A stretch of DNA of 64,000 nt, taken from contig NW_026110518.1 in NCBI RefSeq assembly GCF_024679095.1, positions 186,001 to 250,000 of the forward strand, read 5' to 3'. The DNA comes from Eriocheir sinensis (lineage: Eukaryota > Arthropoda > Malacostraca > Decapoda > Varunidae). The notes beneath the pieces were generated by a model. That model made no database searches. It was not told where the DNA came from and saw only the letters and a program-made list of their open reading frames with translations. The translations under genes and the position numbers were made by a program. Each line of letters begins with the position of its first letter. The first letter of the stretch is position 1. Positions 1 to 13,376 of this stretch are shown here, piece after piece.

Positions 1-1425
1 ATACACATAAAATAAAGTAGATTTCTATAGAAATATATATACAAAATACACATGAAATTATGTAAATACGTATAAAAATATATATATAAAATACATATCA
101 AATAATGTAAATTCGTGTCAAAATAAATAAACAAAATATCATGAAAAGAATGTGTATTTGTATAAAAATAGATAATAGAAAATAAATTTGTATAAAATAT
201 ATATGCAATATACTCATTAAAAAATGTAAATATGTATAAAAAAGTATATACAAAAAACAAATAGAATAATGTAAATTCGTATCAAAATAAATACACCGAA
301 TATTAATAAAATAATGTAAATTTGTATGAAAATAAAGATGCAAAATTCCCATAAAATAGCGCATTTCTTATAAAAATATATATACCAAAATACACATAAA
401 ATATTTAAATTTGTATTGAAATAAATATACAAAATGCACATACAATAAGGTAAATTTGTATTGAAAGAGATATGCAAAAATTACATGTAAAACAATGTAA
501 ATTTGTTTCAAATTATACATACGAATACAAATAAAAAATGTAAATTTCTATAAAATATATATACAAAATACACTTAAAATTAGGTAAATACGTATAAAAA
601 TGTATACAAAATACATAAAATAAAGTAAATTCGATTTAAAATAAATAAACAAAATACCAATAAAAGAATGTGTATTTGGATAAATATAAATAAACAAAAT
701 ACACATACAAAATAAACATAAAATAAGGTAGATTTGTAGTAAAATATATGTACAAAATACACAAAAAATAATGTAAATTTATATGAAAATATATACAAAG
801 ACACATAAAAGACAATTAATTTGTATAAAATATATATTCAAAATAAATATTAAAGAATGGAAAATAGTATAAAAATATATATACAAAGTACATATAAAAT
901 AATGTAAATTCGTATCAATATAAATCAACAAAACACCAATAAAATAATATATATTTGAATGAAAATAAATTTACAAAATACACATAACATAACTAAAATT
1001 TGTATTAAAATATATACAAAAATACATACAAATAATTTGAGTTTGTATGAAAATAGATATACAAAATACACATAAAACTAGGTAAATTTCTTTTGAAATG
1101 TATATACAAAATACCCATAAAATATTGTAAATTTGTGTCAAAATATATAAACAAATACACATAAAATAACGTAAATTTTTATGAAAAATATATACAAAAT
1201 ACACATAGAATAATGTCAATTCCTATCAAAATGAATGAGCAGAATATCAATAAAATAATGTAAATTTGTATGAAAATAAAGATGCAAAATACCCATAAAA
1301 TAAAGAATATGTTTATAAAAATACTGATACAAATATACACATCGAATAATTAAATTTGTATTAAAATTAATATACAAAATGCGTATATAATAAGGTAAAT
1401 TTGTATTGAAAAATATGCAACATAC
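1..1425 (-). repeat. 45-bp AT satellite, A-rich orientation (block 1)
   Basis: About 31 subunits read in the order n..a when scanned left to right, so the T-rich repeat strand is the minus strand. The g/h pair (tagcgcatttc) lies near 355-400. Positions about 780-1320 share private variants (cataacataactaaaatttg, caccaataaaataatatata) with 7490-8010 and 25190-25560, so they are dispersed copies of one segment. The block ends at the flip near 1421. No gene is seen. Confidence 0.9.
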
Positions 1426-3378
1426 ACGTTTACTCATACAAATTTATATTATTTTATTGGTATTTTGTTTATTTATTTTGATACGAATTACATGATTATA
1501 TGTTTAATTTGTACATATTTTTTTATACGTATTTACATTATTTAATGTGTATTTTGTTTATATATTTTCATACAAATTTACGTTATTATATGTGTATTTG
1601 TATAAATATTTTGATTCAAATTTACTTTATTTCGTGTGTATTTGTATATATATTTTCATAAAAATTTAATTACTTCTGTGTATTTTTGTATATAGTTTTA
1701 TATAAATTTACGTTATTTTATGTGTATTTTGTATATTTATATTCATACAAATACACATTCTTTTATTGGTATTTTGTTTATTTATTTTGATACGAATTTA
1801 CATTATTTTATGATATATATTTTATCCAAATTTACATTATTTTATGTGTATTTGTTTATATATTTTCATACATATTTACATTATTTTATATGTTTTTTGT
1901 ATATATATTTTTCTACGTATTTAAATTATTTTATGTGTATTTTGTATATACATTTTCATAAAAAAATTACGTTATTTTATTGTGTGTATAAGTATATATT
2001 TTGATACAAATTTTATATAAATTCATGTTATTTAATGTGTATTTGTATATATATTTTCATACAAATTCATATTATTTTATGTGTATTTTTTCATATATTT
2101 CATGACAAATTTACCTTATTTTATGTTTATTTTGTATATTTATTTCATTCAATTTTAAATTATTTTATGTGTATATTTGTATTTGTATTTAGGTTATTTT
2201 ATGTGTATTTTGTATATATATTTTCATCAAAAATTACATTATTTTATTAGTATTTCTTAATTTAATTCGATACGAATTTAGATTATTTCATAGGTATTTT
2301 GTATACATATTTTTATACTCATTTACATTATCTAATGTGTGTTTTGTATATATATTTTTATGCAAATTTATTTAATGTTCATTTTTGTACATATATTTTT
2401 ATAGAAATTTGCGTTATCTTATGTATATAGTTTTATATAAATTTACGTTATTTTATGTGAATTTTGTATATTTATATTTATACAAATACACATTCTTTTA
2501 TTGGAATATTGTTTATTTACATTTATACGAATTTACATTATTTTATGTGTATTTTGTATACATTTTTTTATACGTATTTACTTAATTTTATGTGTATTTT
2601 GTATATGTATTTTTATAGAAATCTACGTTATTTTATGTGTATTCGAATATATATTTTGAAACAAATTTACATTATTTTATATGTATTTTGCATATCTATT
2701 TCAATACAAATTTACCTTATTGTATGTGCATTTTGTATATTTATTTTAATACAAGTTCAAATATTTTGTGTATTTTGGTATGAATAATTTTATAAAAAAT
2801 GCGTTATTTTATAGGTATTTTGCATCTTAATTTTCATTTTATATGTACTTTGTATATATATTTTTATACGCTTTTACATTATTTAATATTTATTTTGAAT
2901 ATATATTTTTATACAGATTCATGGTATTTTATGTGTATTTGTATATATATTTTCATATAAATTTACATTATTTTATGTGTATTTTGTACATATATTTTAT
3001 TACAAATCTACCTTATTTTATGTTTATTTTGTATGTGTATTTAGTATATTTATATTTATCCAAATACACATTCTTTTATTGGTATTTTGTTTATTTATTT
3101 TAATTCGAATTTACATTATTTTATGTGTATTTTGTATACAATTTTTTATACGTATTTACTTAATTTTATGTGTATTTTGTATATATATTTTTATATAAAT
3201 CTACGTTTTTTATTTGTATTCGCATATATATTTTGAAACAAATTTACATTGTTTTATATGTATTTTTGCATATCTCTTTCAATACAAATTTACCTTATTG
3301 TATATGCATTTTGTATATTTATTTCAATACAAATTTAAATATATTATGTGTATTTTGGTATATATATTTTTATAAGAA

Positions 3379-3902
3379 ATGCGCTATTTTATGGGAATTT
3401 TGCATCTTTATTTTCATACAAATTTACATTATTTTATTAATATTCGGAGTATTTATTTTGATACGATTTTACATTATTCTATTTGTTTTTTGTATATACT
3501 TTTTTATTCATATTTACATTATTTAATGTGTATCTTGCATATATATTTTATACAAATTTATTATCTATTATCTATTTTCATACAAATACACAATCTTTTA
3601 ATGATATTTTGTTTATTTATTTTGACACGAGTTTACATTATTTGATATGTATTTTGTATATATATTTTTATACGTATTTACATAATTTCATATGTATTTT
3701 GTATATATATTTCTATAGAAATCTACTTTATTTTATGTGTATTCGTATATATATTTTGAAACAAATTTACATTGTTTTATATGTATTTTTGAATATCTCT
3801 TTTAATGCAAATTTACCTTACTGTATATGCATTTTGTATATTTATTTCAATACAAATTTAAATATTTTATGTGTATTTTGGTATATATATTTTTATAAAA
3901 AA
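3379..3902 (+). repeat. Short HOR cycle, about 523 bp (12 subunits)
   Basis: Runs from one aaatgcgcta/aaatgcgata (g/h boundary) to the next. Order seen: h, i, j, k (with the cttgcatatata variant), a shortened p-like unit with ctattatctatt, a, b, c, d, e (tttttgaatatctctttt variant), f, g. Subunits l, m, n and o are absent, which accounts for the roughly 180 bp difference from the 705-bp cycle. The same composition recurs at 50728-51251 and, inverted, at about 55065-55588. Confidence 0.75.
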
Positions 3903-4751
3903 TGCGATAATTTTTAGGAATTTTGCATCTTTATTTTCATACAAATTTACATTATTTTATTGATATTCTGTGTATTTATTTTGATACGATTTTACATTAT
4001 TCTATTTGTTTTTTGTATATATTTTTTTATACACATTTACATTATTTAATGTGTATCTTGCATATATATTTTATACAAATTTACGTTATTTTAAGTGTAT
4101 TTGTTTATATATTTTCATTCAAATTTACATTATTTGATGTGTATTTTGTATATGTATTTCATACAAATTTCATTAATTTTATGTGTATTTAGTATATTTC
4201 TTTTCAAACAAATTTAAATTATTTTTGTGTATTTTTGTATATAGTTTTATACAAATTTAGGTTATTTTATGTACGCATTTACATTATTTAGTGTGTGTTT
4301 TGTATATATATTTTTATGCTAATTTACTTTATTTTATGTGCATTTTTGTACATATATTTTTATAGAAATTTGCGTTATTTGTATATGTTTTCTCATACAA
4401 ATTTACATTATTTTATTGCTATTTTGTTTATTTATTTTGATACGAATTACATGATTATATGTGTATTTTGTACATATTTTTTATACGTATTTACATTACT
4501 TAATGTGTATTTTGTTTATATATTTTTAAACAAATCTACGTTATTATATGTATTTGTATAAATATTTTGATACAGATTAACATTTTTTTATGTATTTTGT
4601 ATGTACATTTCAATTCAAATTTAGCTTATTTTAGCTGTATTTTGTATATATATTTTCATACAAATTAAATAACTTCTGTGTATTTTTGTATATAGTTTTA
4701 TACAAATTTACGATATTTTATGTGAATTTTGTATATTTATATTTATACAAA

Positions 4752-5457
4752 TACACTTTCTTTTACTAGTATTTTGTTTATTTATTTTGATACGATTTTT
4801 ATGTGTATTTTGTATTCATTTTTTTATACGTATTTACTTCATTTTATGTGTATTTTGTATATATTTTTATAGAAATCAACGTTATTTTATGTGTATTCGT
4901 ATATATATTTTGAAACAAATTTACATTGTTTTATATGTATTTTGCATATCTATTTCAATACAAATTTACCTTACAGTTTGTGCATTTTTTATATTTATTT
5001 TAATACAAATTTTAATATTTTATGTGTATTTTGGTATATATATTTTTATAAAAAATGCGTTATTTAATGGCTATTTTGCATCTTTATTTTCATACAAATT
5101 TACATTATTTTATTAATATTCTGTGTATTTATTTTGATACGATTTTACATTATTCTATTTGTGTTTTGAATATATTTTTTTATACATATTTAGATTATTT
5201 AATTAGTATTTTGTATATATATTTGATACAAATTTACGTTATTTTAAGTGTATATGTTTATATATTTTCATTCAAACTTCCATTATTTTATGTGTATTTT
5301 GTATATGTATTTCAATACAAATTTACCTAATTTTATGTGTATTTTGTATATTTATTTTCATACAAATTTAAATTATTTTTGTGCATTTTTGTATATAGTT
5401 TTATACAAACTTAGGTTATTTTATGAGTATTTTGTATATGTATTTTCATACAAATAC
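4752..5457 (+). repeat. Complete 16-subunit HOR cycle, about 705 bp
   Basis: From one acac(a/t)ttctttt motif to the next, all sixteen subunit types a-p can be read in order. Types l (ttttaagtgtatatgttta), m (gtatatgtatttcaatac), n and o (tttttgtatatagttttata) are present. Subunits b and c have small deletions. I use this copy as the reference order for the window; mean spacing is about 44 bp per subunit. Confidence 0.75.
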
Positions 5458-6844
5458 ACATTCTTTTGTTGATATTTTGTTTATTTATTTTGACGAGAAT
5501 TTAAATTATTTAATGTGTATTTTGTATATATATTTTTTATACGTATTTACATCATTTCATGTGTATTTTGTATATATATTTCTATAGAAATCTACGTTAT
5601 ATTATGTGTATTCGTATATAGATTTTTAAACACATTTACACTTTTATGTGTATTTTGCATATTTTTTCAATACAAATTTACCTTATTGTATATGCATTTT
5701 GTATATTAATTTTAATACAAATTTAATTATTCTATGTGTATTTTTGTATATGTATTTTATAAATTATGCTTTATTTTATGGGTATTTTGCATCTTTATTT
5801 TCATACAAATTTACGTTATTTTATTGATATTCTGCTCATTCATTTTGATACGATTTGACATTATTTTATGTGTATTTGTTTATATATTTTGAAACAAATT
5901 TACAATATTTTATGGGTATTTTGTATATATATTTCAAAAGAAATTTACCTAGTTTTATGTGTATTTTGAATATCTATTTTCATACAAACTCAAATTATTT
6001 TTATGTATTTTTGTATATATTTCAATACAAATTTTAGCTATGTTATGTGCATTTTGTAAATCTATTTTCATTCAAATATATATTATTTTATTGGTATTTT
6101 GTTGATTTATATTGATACGAATTTACATTATTTTATATGTACTTTTTATATATATTTTTATACGCATTTACATTATTTAATATTTATTTTTAATATATAA
6201 TTTTATACAAATTCATGGTATTTTATGTGTATTTGTATATATATTTTCATATAAATTTACATTATTTTATGTGTATTTTGTACATATATTTCATTACAAA
6301 TTTACCTTATTTTATGTTTATTTTGTATGTGTATTTTGTACATTTATATTTATACACGTTTACTCATACAAATTTATATTATTGTATTGGTATTTTGTTT
6401 ATTTATTTTGATACGAATTACATGATTATATGTGTATTTTGTACACATTTTTTTTATACGTATTTACATTATTTAATGTGTATTTTGTTTATATATTTTT
6501 ATACAAATTTACGTTATTATATGTGTATTTGTATAAATATTTTGATACCAATTTACTTTATTTCATGTATTTTGTATATATATTTCAATTCAAATTTAGC
6601 TTATTTTGTGTGTGTTTTGTATATATTTTCATACAAATTTAATTACTTCTGTGTATTTTTTATATAGTTTTATATAAATTTACGTTATTTTATGTGTATT
6701 TTGTATATTTATATTTATACAAATACACATTCTTTTATTGGTATTTTGTTTATTTATTTTGATACGAATTTACATTATTTTATGTGTATTTTGTATACAT
6801 TTTTTATACGTATTTACTTCATTTTATGTGTATTTTGTATATAT

Positions 6845-7265
6845 ATTTTTATAGAAATCTACGTTATTTTATGTGTATTCGTATACATATTTTGAAACAA
6901 ATTTACATTGCTTTATATGTATTTTGCATATTTATTTCAATACAAATTTACCTTATTGTACATATAAAACAATGTAAATTTGTTTCAAAATATATGTACG
7001 AATACACATAAAATAACGTAGATTTCTATAAAAATATTTACTTCATTTTGTGTATTTTGTATATATATTTTTATAGAAATCTACGTTATTTTATGTGTAT
7101 TCGTATACATATTTTGAAACAAATTTACATTGCTTTATATGTATTTTGCATATCTATTTCAATACAAATTTACCTTATTGTACATATAAAACAATGTAAA
7201 TTTGTTTCAAAATATATGTACGAATACACATAAAATAACGTAGATTTCTATAAAAAATATATATA
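6845..7265. repeat. Duplicated hairpin at a flip junction
   Basis: Left arm 6845-6921 (c-d-e subunits) and right arm 6958-7034 are close to exact reverse complements, including the private ttgctttatatgt or aacaatg region and the gtatacatatt or aatatatgtac variants, with a loop of about 36 bp. The whole structure is then repeated in tandem (period about 223 bp; 7068-7142 against 7179-7257). Orientation therefore reads +, -, +, - within 420 bp. Expected single-strand form: a stem of about 77 bp. Confidence 0.8.
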
Positions 7266-8444
7266 CAAAATACACATAAAATTAAGTAAATACGAATAAA
7301 AAAATGTAAACAAAATACACATAAAATAATGTAAATTCGAAACAAAAAAAATAAACAAAATACCAATAAAAGAATGTGTATTTGTATAAATATAAATGTA
7401 CAAAATACACATACAAAATAAACATAAAATAAGGTAAATTTGTAATGAAATATATGTACAAAATACACATAAAATAATGTAAATTTATATGAAAATATAT
7501 ATACAAATACACATAAAATACCATGAATTTGTATAAAATTATATTTTCAAAATAAATATTAAATAATGTAAATGCGTATAAAAATATATATAAAAAGTAC
7601 ATATAAAATAATGTAAATTCGTATCCATATAAATCAACAAAATACCAATAAAATAATATATATTTGAATAAAAAGAGATTTACAAAATACACATAACATA
7701 ACTAAAATTTGTATTGAAATATATACAAAAATACATAAAAATAATTTGAGTTTGTATGAAAATAGATATTCAAAATACACATAAAACTAGGTAAATTTCT
7801 TTTGAAATATATATACAAAATACCCATAAAATATTGTAAATTTGTGTCAAAATATATAAACAAATATACATAAAATAACGTAAATTTGTATGAAAAATAT
7901 TTACAAAATAGACATAGAATAATGTCAAATCGTATCAAAATGAATGAGCAGAATATCAATAAAATAACGAAAATTTGTATGAAAATAAAGATGCAAAATA
8001 CCCATAAAATAAAGCATATTTTTATAAAAATACATATACAAAAATACACATAGAATAATTAAATTTGTATTAAAATTAATATACAAAATGCATATACAAT
8101 AAGGTAAATTTGTATTGAAAAAATATGCAAAATACACATAAAAGTGTAAATTTGTTTAAAAATCGATATACGAATACACATAATATAACGTAGATTTCTA
8201 TAGAAAGATATATACAAAATACGTATAAATACGTATAAAAATATATATACAAAATACACATTAAATAATTTAAATTCTCGTCAAAATAAATAAACAAAAC
8301 ATCAATAAAAGAATGTGTATTTGTATGAAAATAGATATACAAAATACTCATAAAATAACCTAAGTTTGTATAAAACTATATACAAAAATACACAAAAATA
8401 ATTTAAATTTGTATGAAAATAAATATACAAAATACACATAAAAT
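7181..8444 (-). repeat. 45-bp AT satellite, A-rich (block 3)
   Basis: Array in A-rich orientation following the hairpin. 7490-8010 is a paralogue of 780-1320 and 25190-25560. The c/d subunits near 8170-8240 have the variant form with tcgatatacgaatac. No gene is seen. Confidence 0.9.
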
Positions 8445-8575
8445 TATTTTGTATATCTATTTTATACAAATGTACGTTATTTTATGTGAATTTGTTTTCA
8501 TTTCATACAAATTTACATTATTTTATGTGTATTTTGTACATGTATTTAAATACAAATTTAACTAATTACATATTT
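8445..8575 (+). repeat. Short T-rich island in the satellite (block 4)
   Basis: Three subunits of the variant type ttatgtgaatttgttttcat and gtacatgtatttaaatac. The same trio occurs at 14415-14510, 16305-16390 and 29110-29190 and, inverted, at 11840-11930 and 42715-42800. The island enters through aaaattattttgtatatc, where the two orientations share the short string aaaattatttt. Confidence 0.85.
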
Positions 8576-9660
8576 TTATAAAAATACATATACAAAAATA
8601 CACATAGATTAATCAAATTTGTATTAAAATTAATATACAAAATACACATACAATAAGGTAAATTTGTATTGAAAAAATATGCAAAATACACATAAAACAA
8701 TGTAAATTTGTTTCAAAATATATACGAATACACATAAAATAAAGCAGATTTCTATAGAAATATATATACAAAATACACTTGAAATAATGTAAATACGTAT
8801 AAAAATATATATACAAAATACACATTAAATAATGTTAATTCGTGTCAAAATAAATAAACAAAATATCATGAAAAGAATGTGTATTTGTATGAAAATAGAT
8901 ATACAAAATACACATAAAATAACCTAAATTTGTATAAAACTATAAACAAAAATACACAAAAATAATTTAAACTTGTATGAAAATAAATATACAAAAAACA
9001 TATAAAATTAGGCAAATTTGTATTGAAATACATATACAAAATACACATAAAATAATGTAAATTTGAATGAAAATATATAAACATATAGACTTAAAATAAC
9101 GTAAATTTTTATCAAATATATATACAAAAAACACATTAAATAATGTAAATATGTATAAAAAAATATATACAAAACACAAATAAAATAATGTAAAATCGTA
9201 TCAAAATAAATACAGAAAATATTAATAAAATAATGTAAATTTGTATGAAAATTAAGATGCAAAATACCCATAAAATAACGCATTTTTTATAAAAATATAT
9301 ATACGAAAAAACATAAAATATTTGATTTTATATTAAAATAAATAGATATACAAAATACACATAAAATAAGCTAAATTTGAATTGAAATATATATACAAAA
9401 TACATAAAAAAATGTAAATTTGTATCAAAATACCTATGCAAATACACATATAATAACGTAAATTTGTATAAAAATATATAAACAAAATACACATTAAATA
9501 ATGTAAATACGTATAAAAAAATGTAAAAAATACACAAATAATCATGTAATTCGTATCAAAATAAATAGACAAAATACTAATAAAATAATGTAAATTTCTA
9601 TGAGAAAACATATACAAAATACACATAAATAACGCAAATATCAATAAAAATATATATAAT
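8576..9660 (-). repeat. 45-bp AT satellite, A-rich (block 5)
   Basis: Ordered A-rich array with subunits e-d-c at 8660-8780 and h-g near 9265-9330. From about 9280 rightward, across the next flip, it is a paralogue of 25757-26960. No gene is seen. Confidence 0.9.
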
Positions 9661-11572
9661 ATAATATATTTTTATACATATTTAAAATATTTAATGTATA
9701 TTTTGTATATATATTTTATCCAAATTTACGTGATTTTATATGTATTTGTTTATATATTTTCATACAAATTTACATTATTTTATGTGAGTTTTGTATATGT
9801 ATTTCAATACAAATTTGCCTAACTTTATGTGTATTTTGCATATCTATTTTCAAACAAATTTTAATTATTTTTGTGTATTTTTTATATATTTTTATACAAA
9901 TTCTAGTTATTTTATTTGTTTTTAGTATATATATTTTCCTACAAATATACATTCTTTTATTGGAATTTTGTGTATTTAATTTTTTACGAATAAACATTAT
10001 TTTATGTGTATTTTGTATATATATTTTTCTACGTATTTAAACTATTTTATGTGTACTTTATATATACATTTTCATAAAAATTCACGCTATTTTATTGTGT
10101 GTATTCGTTTATATTTTGAAACATTTTATACAAATTCATGTTCTTTTATGTGTATTTGTATATATATTTTCATACAAATTTATATTATTTTATATGTATT
10201 CTTACATATATTTTATTTCAAATTTACCTTATTTTATGTTTATTTTGTATATTTATTTCATTCAATTTTAAATTATTTAATGTGTATATTTGTATTTGTA
10301 TTTAGGTTATTTTATGTGTGTTTTCTATATTTATTTTCATCCAAAATTACATTATTTTATTGTTATTTTCTTAATTTAACTCGATACGAATTTAGATTAT
10401 TTCATAGGTATTTTGTATACATATTTTTATACTCATTTACATTATCTAATGTGTGTTTTGTATATATTTTTTTATGCAAACTAATTTTATGTGCATTTTT
10501 GTACATATATTTTTATAGAAACTTAAAACGTTATTTTATGTGTATTTTGTATATGTTTTCTCATACAAATTTACATTATTTAATTAGTTTTTTGTTTATT
10601 TATTTTGATACGAATGACTTGATTATTGGTCTATTTTGTAAATATTTTTTATACGTATTTACATTACTTAATGTGTATTTTGTTTATATATTTTTTTTAC
10701 AAATTTACGTTATTATATGTGTATTTGTTAAAAATATTTTGAAACGAATTTACTTTTTTTTTATGTATTTTGTATATATATTTCAATTCAAATTTACCTT
10801 ATTTTGTGTGTATTTTGTATATCTATTTTCATGCAAATTTAATTACTTCTGTGTATTTTTGTATATAGTTTTATACAAATTTACGTTATTTTATGTGCAT
10901 TTTGTATATTTATATATATACAAATACACATTCTCTTATTGGTATTTTGTTTATTTATATTTATACGAATTTACATTATTTTATGTATTTTGTATACATT
11001 TTTGATTCGTATTTACTTAATTTTATTTGTATTTTGTATATATATATTTATAGAAATCTACGTTATTTTATATGTATTCGTATATATATTTTGAAGCAAA
11101 TTTACATTGTTTTATATGTTTTTTGCATATCTATTTCAATACAAATTTACCTTATTGTATGTGCATTTTGTATATTTATTTTAATACAAATTCAAATATT
11201 TTATGTGTATTTTGGTATATATAATTTTATAAAAAATGCGTTATTTTATAGGTATTTTGCATCTTAGTTTTCATACAAATGTACATTATTTTATTAATAT
11301 TCTGTGTATATATTTTGATACGATTTTATATTATACTATTTGTGTTTTGTATATATTTTTTATACATATTTTCATTATTTAATGTGTATTTTTTATATAT
11401 ATTTTATACAAATTAACGTCATTTTAAGTGTATTTGTTTATATAATTTCATTCAAATTTACATTATTTTAAGTGTATTTTGTATATGTATTTCAATACAA
11501 ATTTACCTAATTTTATGTGTATTTTGTATATTTATTTTCATACAAATTTAAATTATTTTTGTGTTTTTTTGT
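9661..11572 (+). repeat. 45-bp AT satellite, T-rich (block 6)
   Basis: The flip at about 9660 has the sequence atatataatataatatattt, repeated at 26165. The block carries the longest chance open frame of the array (10004-11005, 333 codons), which simply follows the 15-residue period. 10140-10420 contains a distinctive low-identity group (atttcattcaattttaaatt, gtatttgtatttaggttatt) also found at 2140-2240, 20520-20600, 26770-26940, 29840-29900 and 52420-52500. Confidence 0.9.
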
Positions 11573-11574
11573 AT

Positions 11575-13376
11575 ATACATATAGAGTAAATTTCTATGAA
11601 AATATATATTCAAAATACATATAAAATTATGTAAATATGTATAAAAATATATATATCAAATACACCTAAAAAATGAAAATTCGTATCAAAATAAATAAAC
11701 AAAATTCCGATAAAAGAACGTATATTTGTAGGAAAATAAATATACAAAATACACATAAAATTACGAAAATTTGAATAAAAATATATACAAAAAACAAAAA
11801 ATAAATTTCAATTTGTATGAAAATAGATATACAAAATACACATATAATTAGTTAAATTTGTATTTAAATACATGTACAAAATACACATAAAATAATGTAA
11901 ATTTGTATGAAATGAAAACAAATTCACATAAAATAACGTACATTTGTATAAAATAGATATACAAAATATACATAGAATAATGTAAAATCGTATCAAAATA
12001 AATACACAGAATATCAATAAAATAATGTAATTTTGTATGAAAATAAAGATGCAAAATACCCATAAAATAAAGCATTTTTTTTTAAATACATATACAAGAA
12101 TACACATAGAATAATTAAATTTGTATTAAAATTAATATACAAAATGCACGTACAATAAGGGAAATTTGTATTGAAAAAATATACAAAATGCACATAAAAC
12201 AATGTATATTTGTTTCAAAATATATATACGAATACACATAAAATAACGTATATTTCTATAGAAATATATATAAAAAATACACATGAAATGACGTAAATAC
12301 GTACAAAAATATATATACACAATACACATTAAATAATATAAATTCGCATCAAAATAAATAAACAAAATATCAATAAAAGAATGTGTATTTGTATGAAAAT
12401 AGATATACAAAATACACATAAAATATTGTAAATTTGTATAAAACTCTATTAAAAAAATACACAAAAATAATTTAAATTTGTATAAAAATATATATACAAA
12501 ATACACATAAAACTAGTTGAGTTTCTATTGAAATACATATACAAAATACACATAAAATAATGTAAATTTGAATGAAAATATATAAACAAATACACTTAAA
12601 ATGACGTAAATTTGTATGAAATATATATAGAAAATACACATTAAATAATGTAAATATGTATAAAAAAAATATATACAAAACAAATAGAATAATGTAAAAT
12701 AGTATCAAAATAAATACACAGAATATTAATAAAATAATGTAAATTTGTATGAAAATAAAGACGCAAAATACCCATAAAACAACGCATTTTTTATGAAAAT
12801 ATATATACCAAAATACACATAAAATATTTAAATTTGTATTACAATAAATATACAAAATGCACATACAATAAGGTAAATTTGTATTGAAATAGATATGCAA
12901 AATACACATAAAACAATGTAAATTTGTTTCAAAATATATATACAAATACACATAAAATAACGTAGATTTCTATAAAAATATATATACAAAATACACATAA
13001 AATGAATTAAATACGTATAAGAAAATGTACACAAAATACACATAAAATAATGTAAACTCGTATCAAAATAAATAAACTAAATGCCAATAAAAGAATGTTT
13101 ACTTGTATAAATATAAATATACAAAATACAGATAAAATAACGTAAAATTGTATAAAACTATATACAAAAATAAACAAAAATAATTAAATTTGTATGAAAA
13201 TAGATATACAAAAGACACATGAAATAAGCTAAATTTGAATTAAATAAATATAGAAAATACATAAAATAATGTAAATTTGTATCAAAATATATATTCAAAT
13301 ACAAATATATTAAAATTAATATACAAAATGCGTATATAATAAGGTAAATTTGTATTGAAAAAATATGCAACATACA
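11575..13376 (-). repeat. 45-bp AT satellite, A-rich (block 7)
   Basis: Enters through gtatatacatatagagtaaa, a flip repeated near 42355 (gtgtagatacagatagagta). 11600-11700 is the unexpanded partner of the region disrupted by (AT)n at 42424-42562. The block ends at a copy of the 1421 junction near 13376. Confidence 0.9.

Larger units (their letters stand above)
1426..6957 (+). repeat. 45-bp AT satellite, T-rich orientation (block 2)
   Basis: A 5.5-kb uninterrupted array with no (AT)n expansion. It contains a complete 16-subunit cycle (4752-5457) and a 12-subunit cycle (3379-3902). The stretch 5716-6340 is a paralogue of 49310-49990 and of the right edge of the window (63337-64000). Near 6356 a half-copy of the 1421 junction motif (acacgtttactcatacaaat) appears without an orientation change. 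All open frames here are chance products of the stop-free 45-bp unit. Confidence 0.92.

Noticed and set aside
9770..9997. Lys-rich 75-codon frame on the minus strand inside a T-rich block
   Set aside because: It is the antisense of ordinary satellite that happens to lack stops for a short distance.
10004..11005. 333-codon open frame and many other open frames of 60-220 codons rich in Phe, Tyr and Ile
   Set aside because: They follow the 15-residue period of the stop-free 45-bp satellite in all three frames of whichever strand is T-rich. There is no domain, no codon bias distinct from composition and no start context; each breaks at indels or flips.
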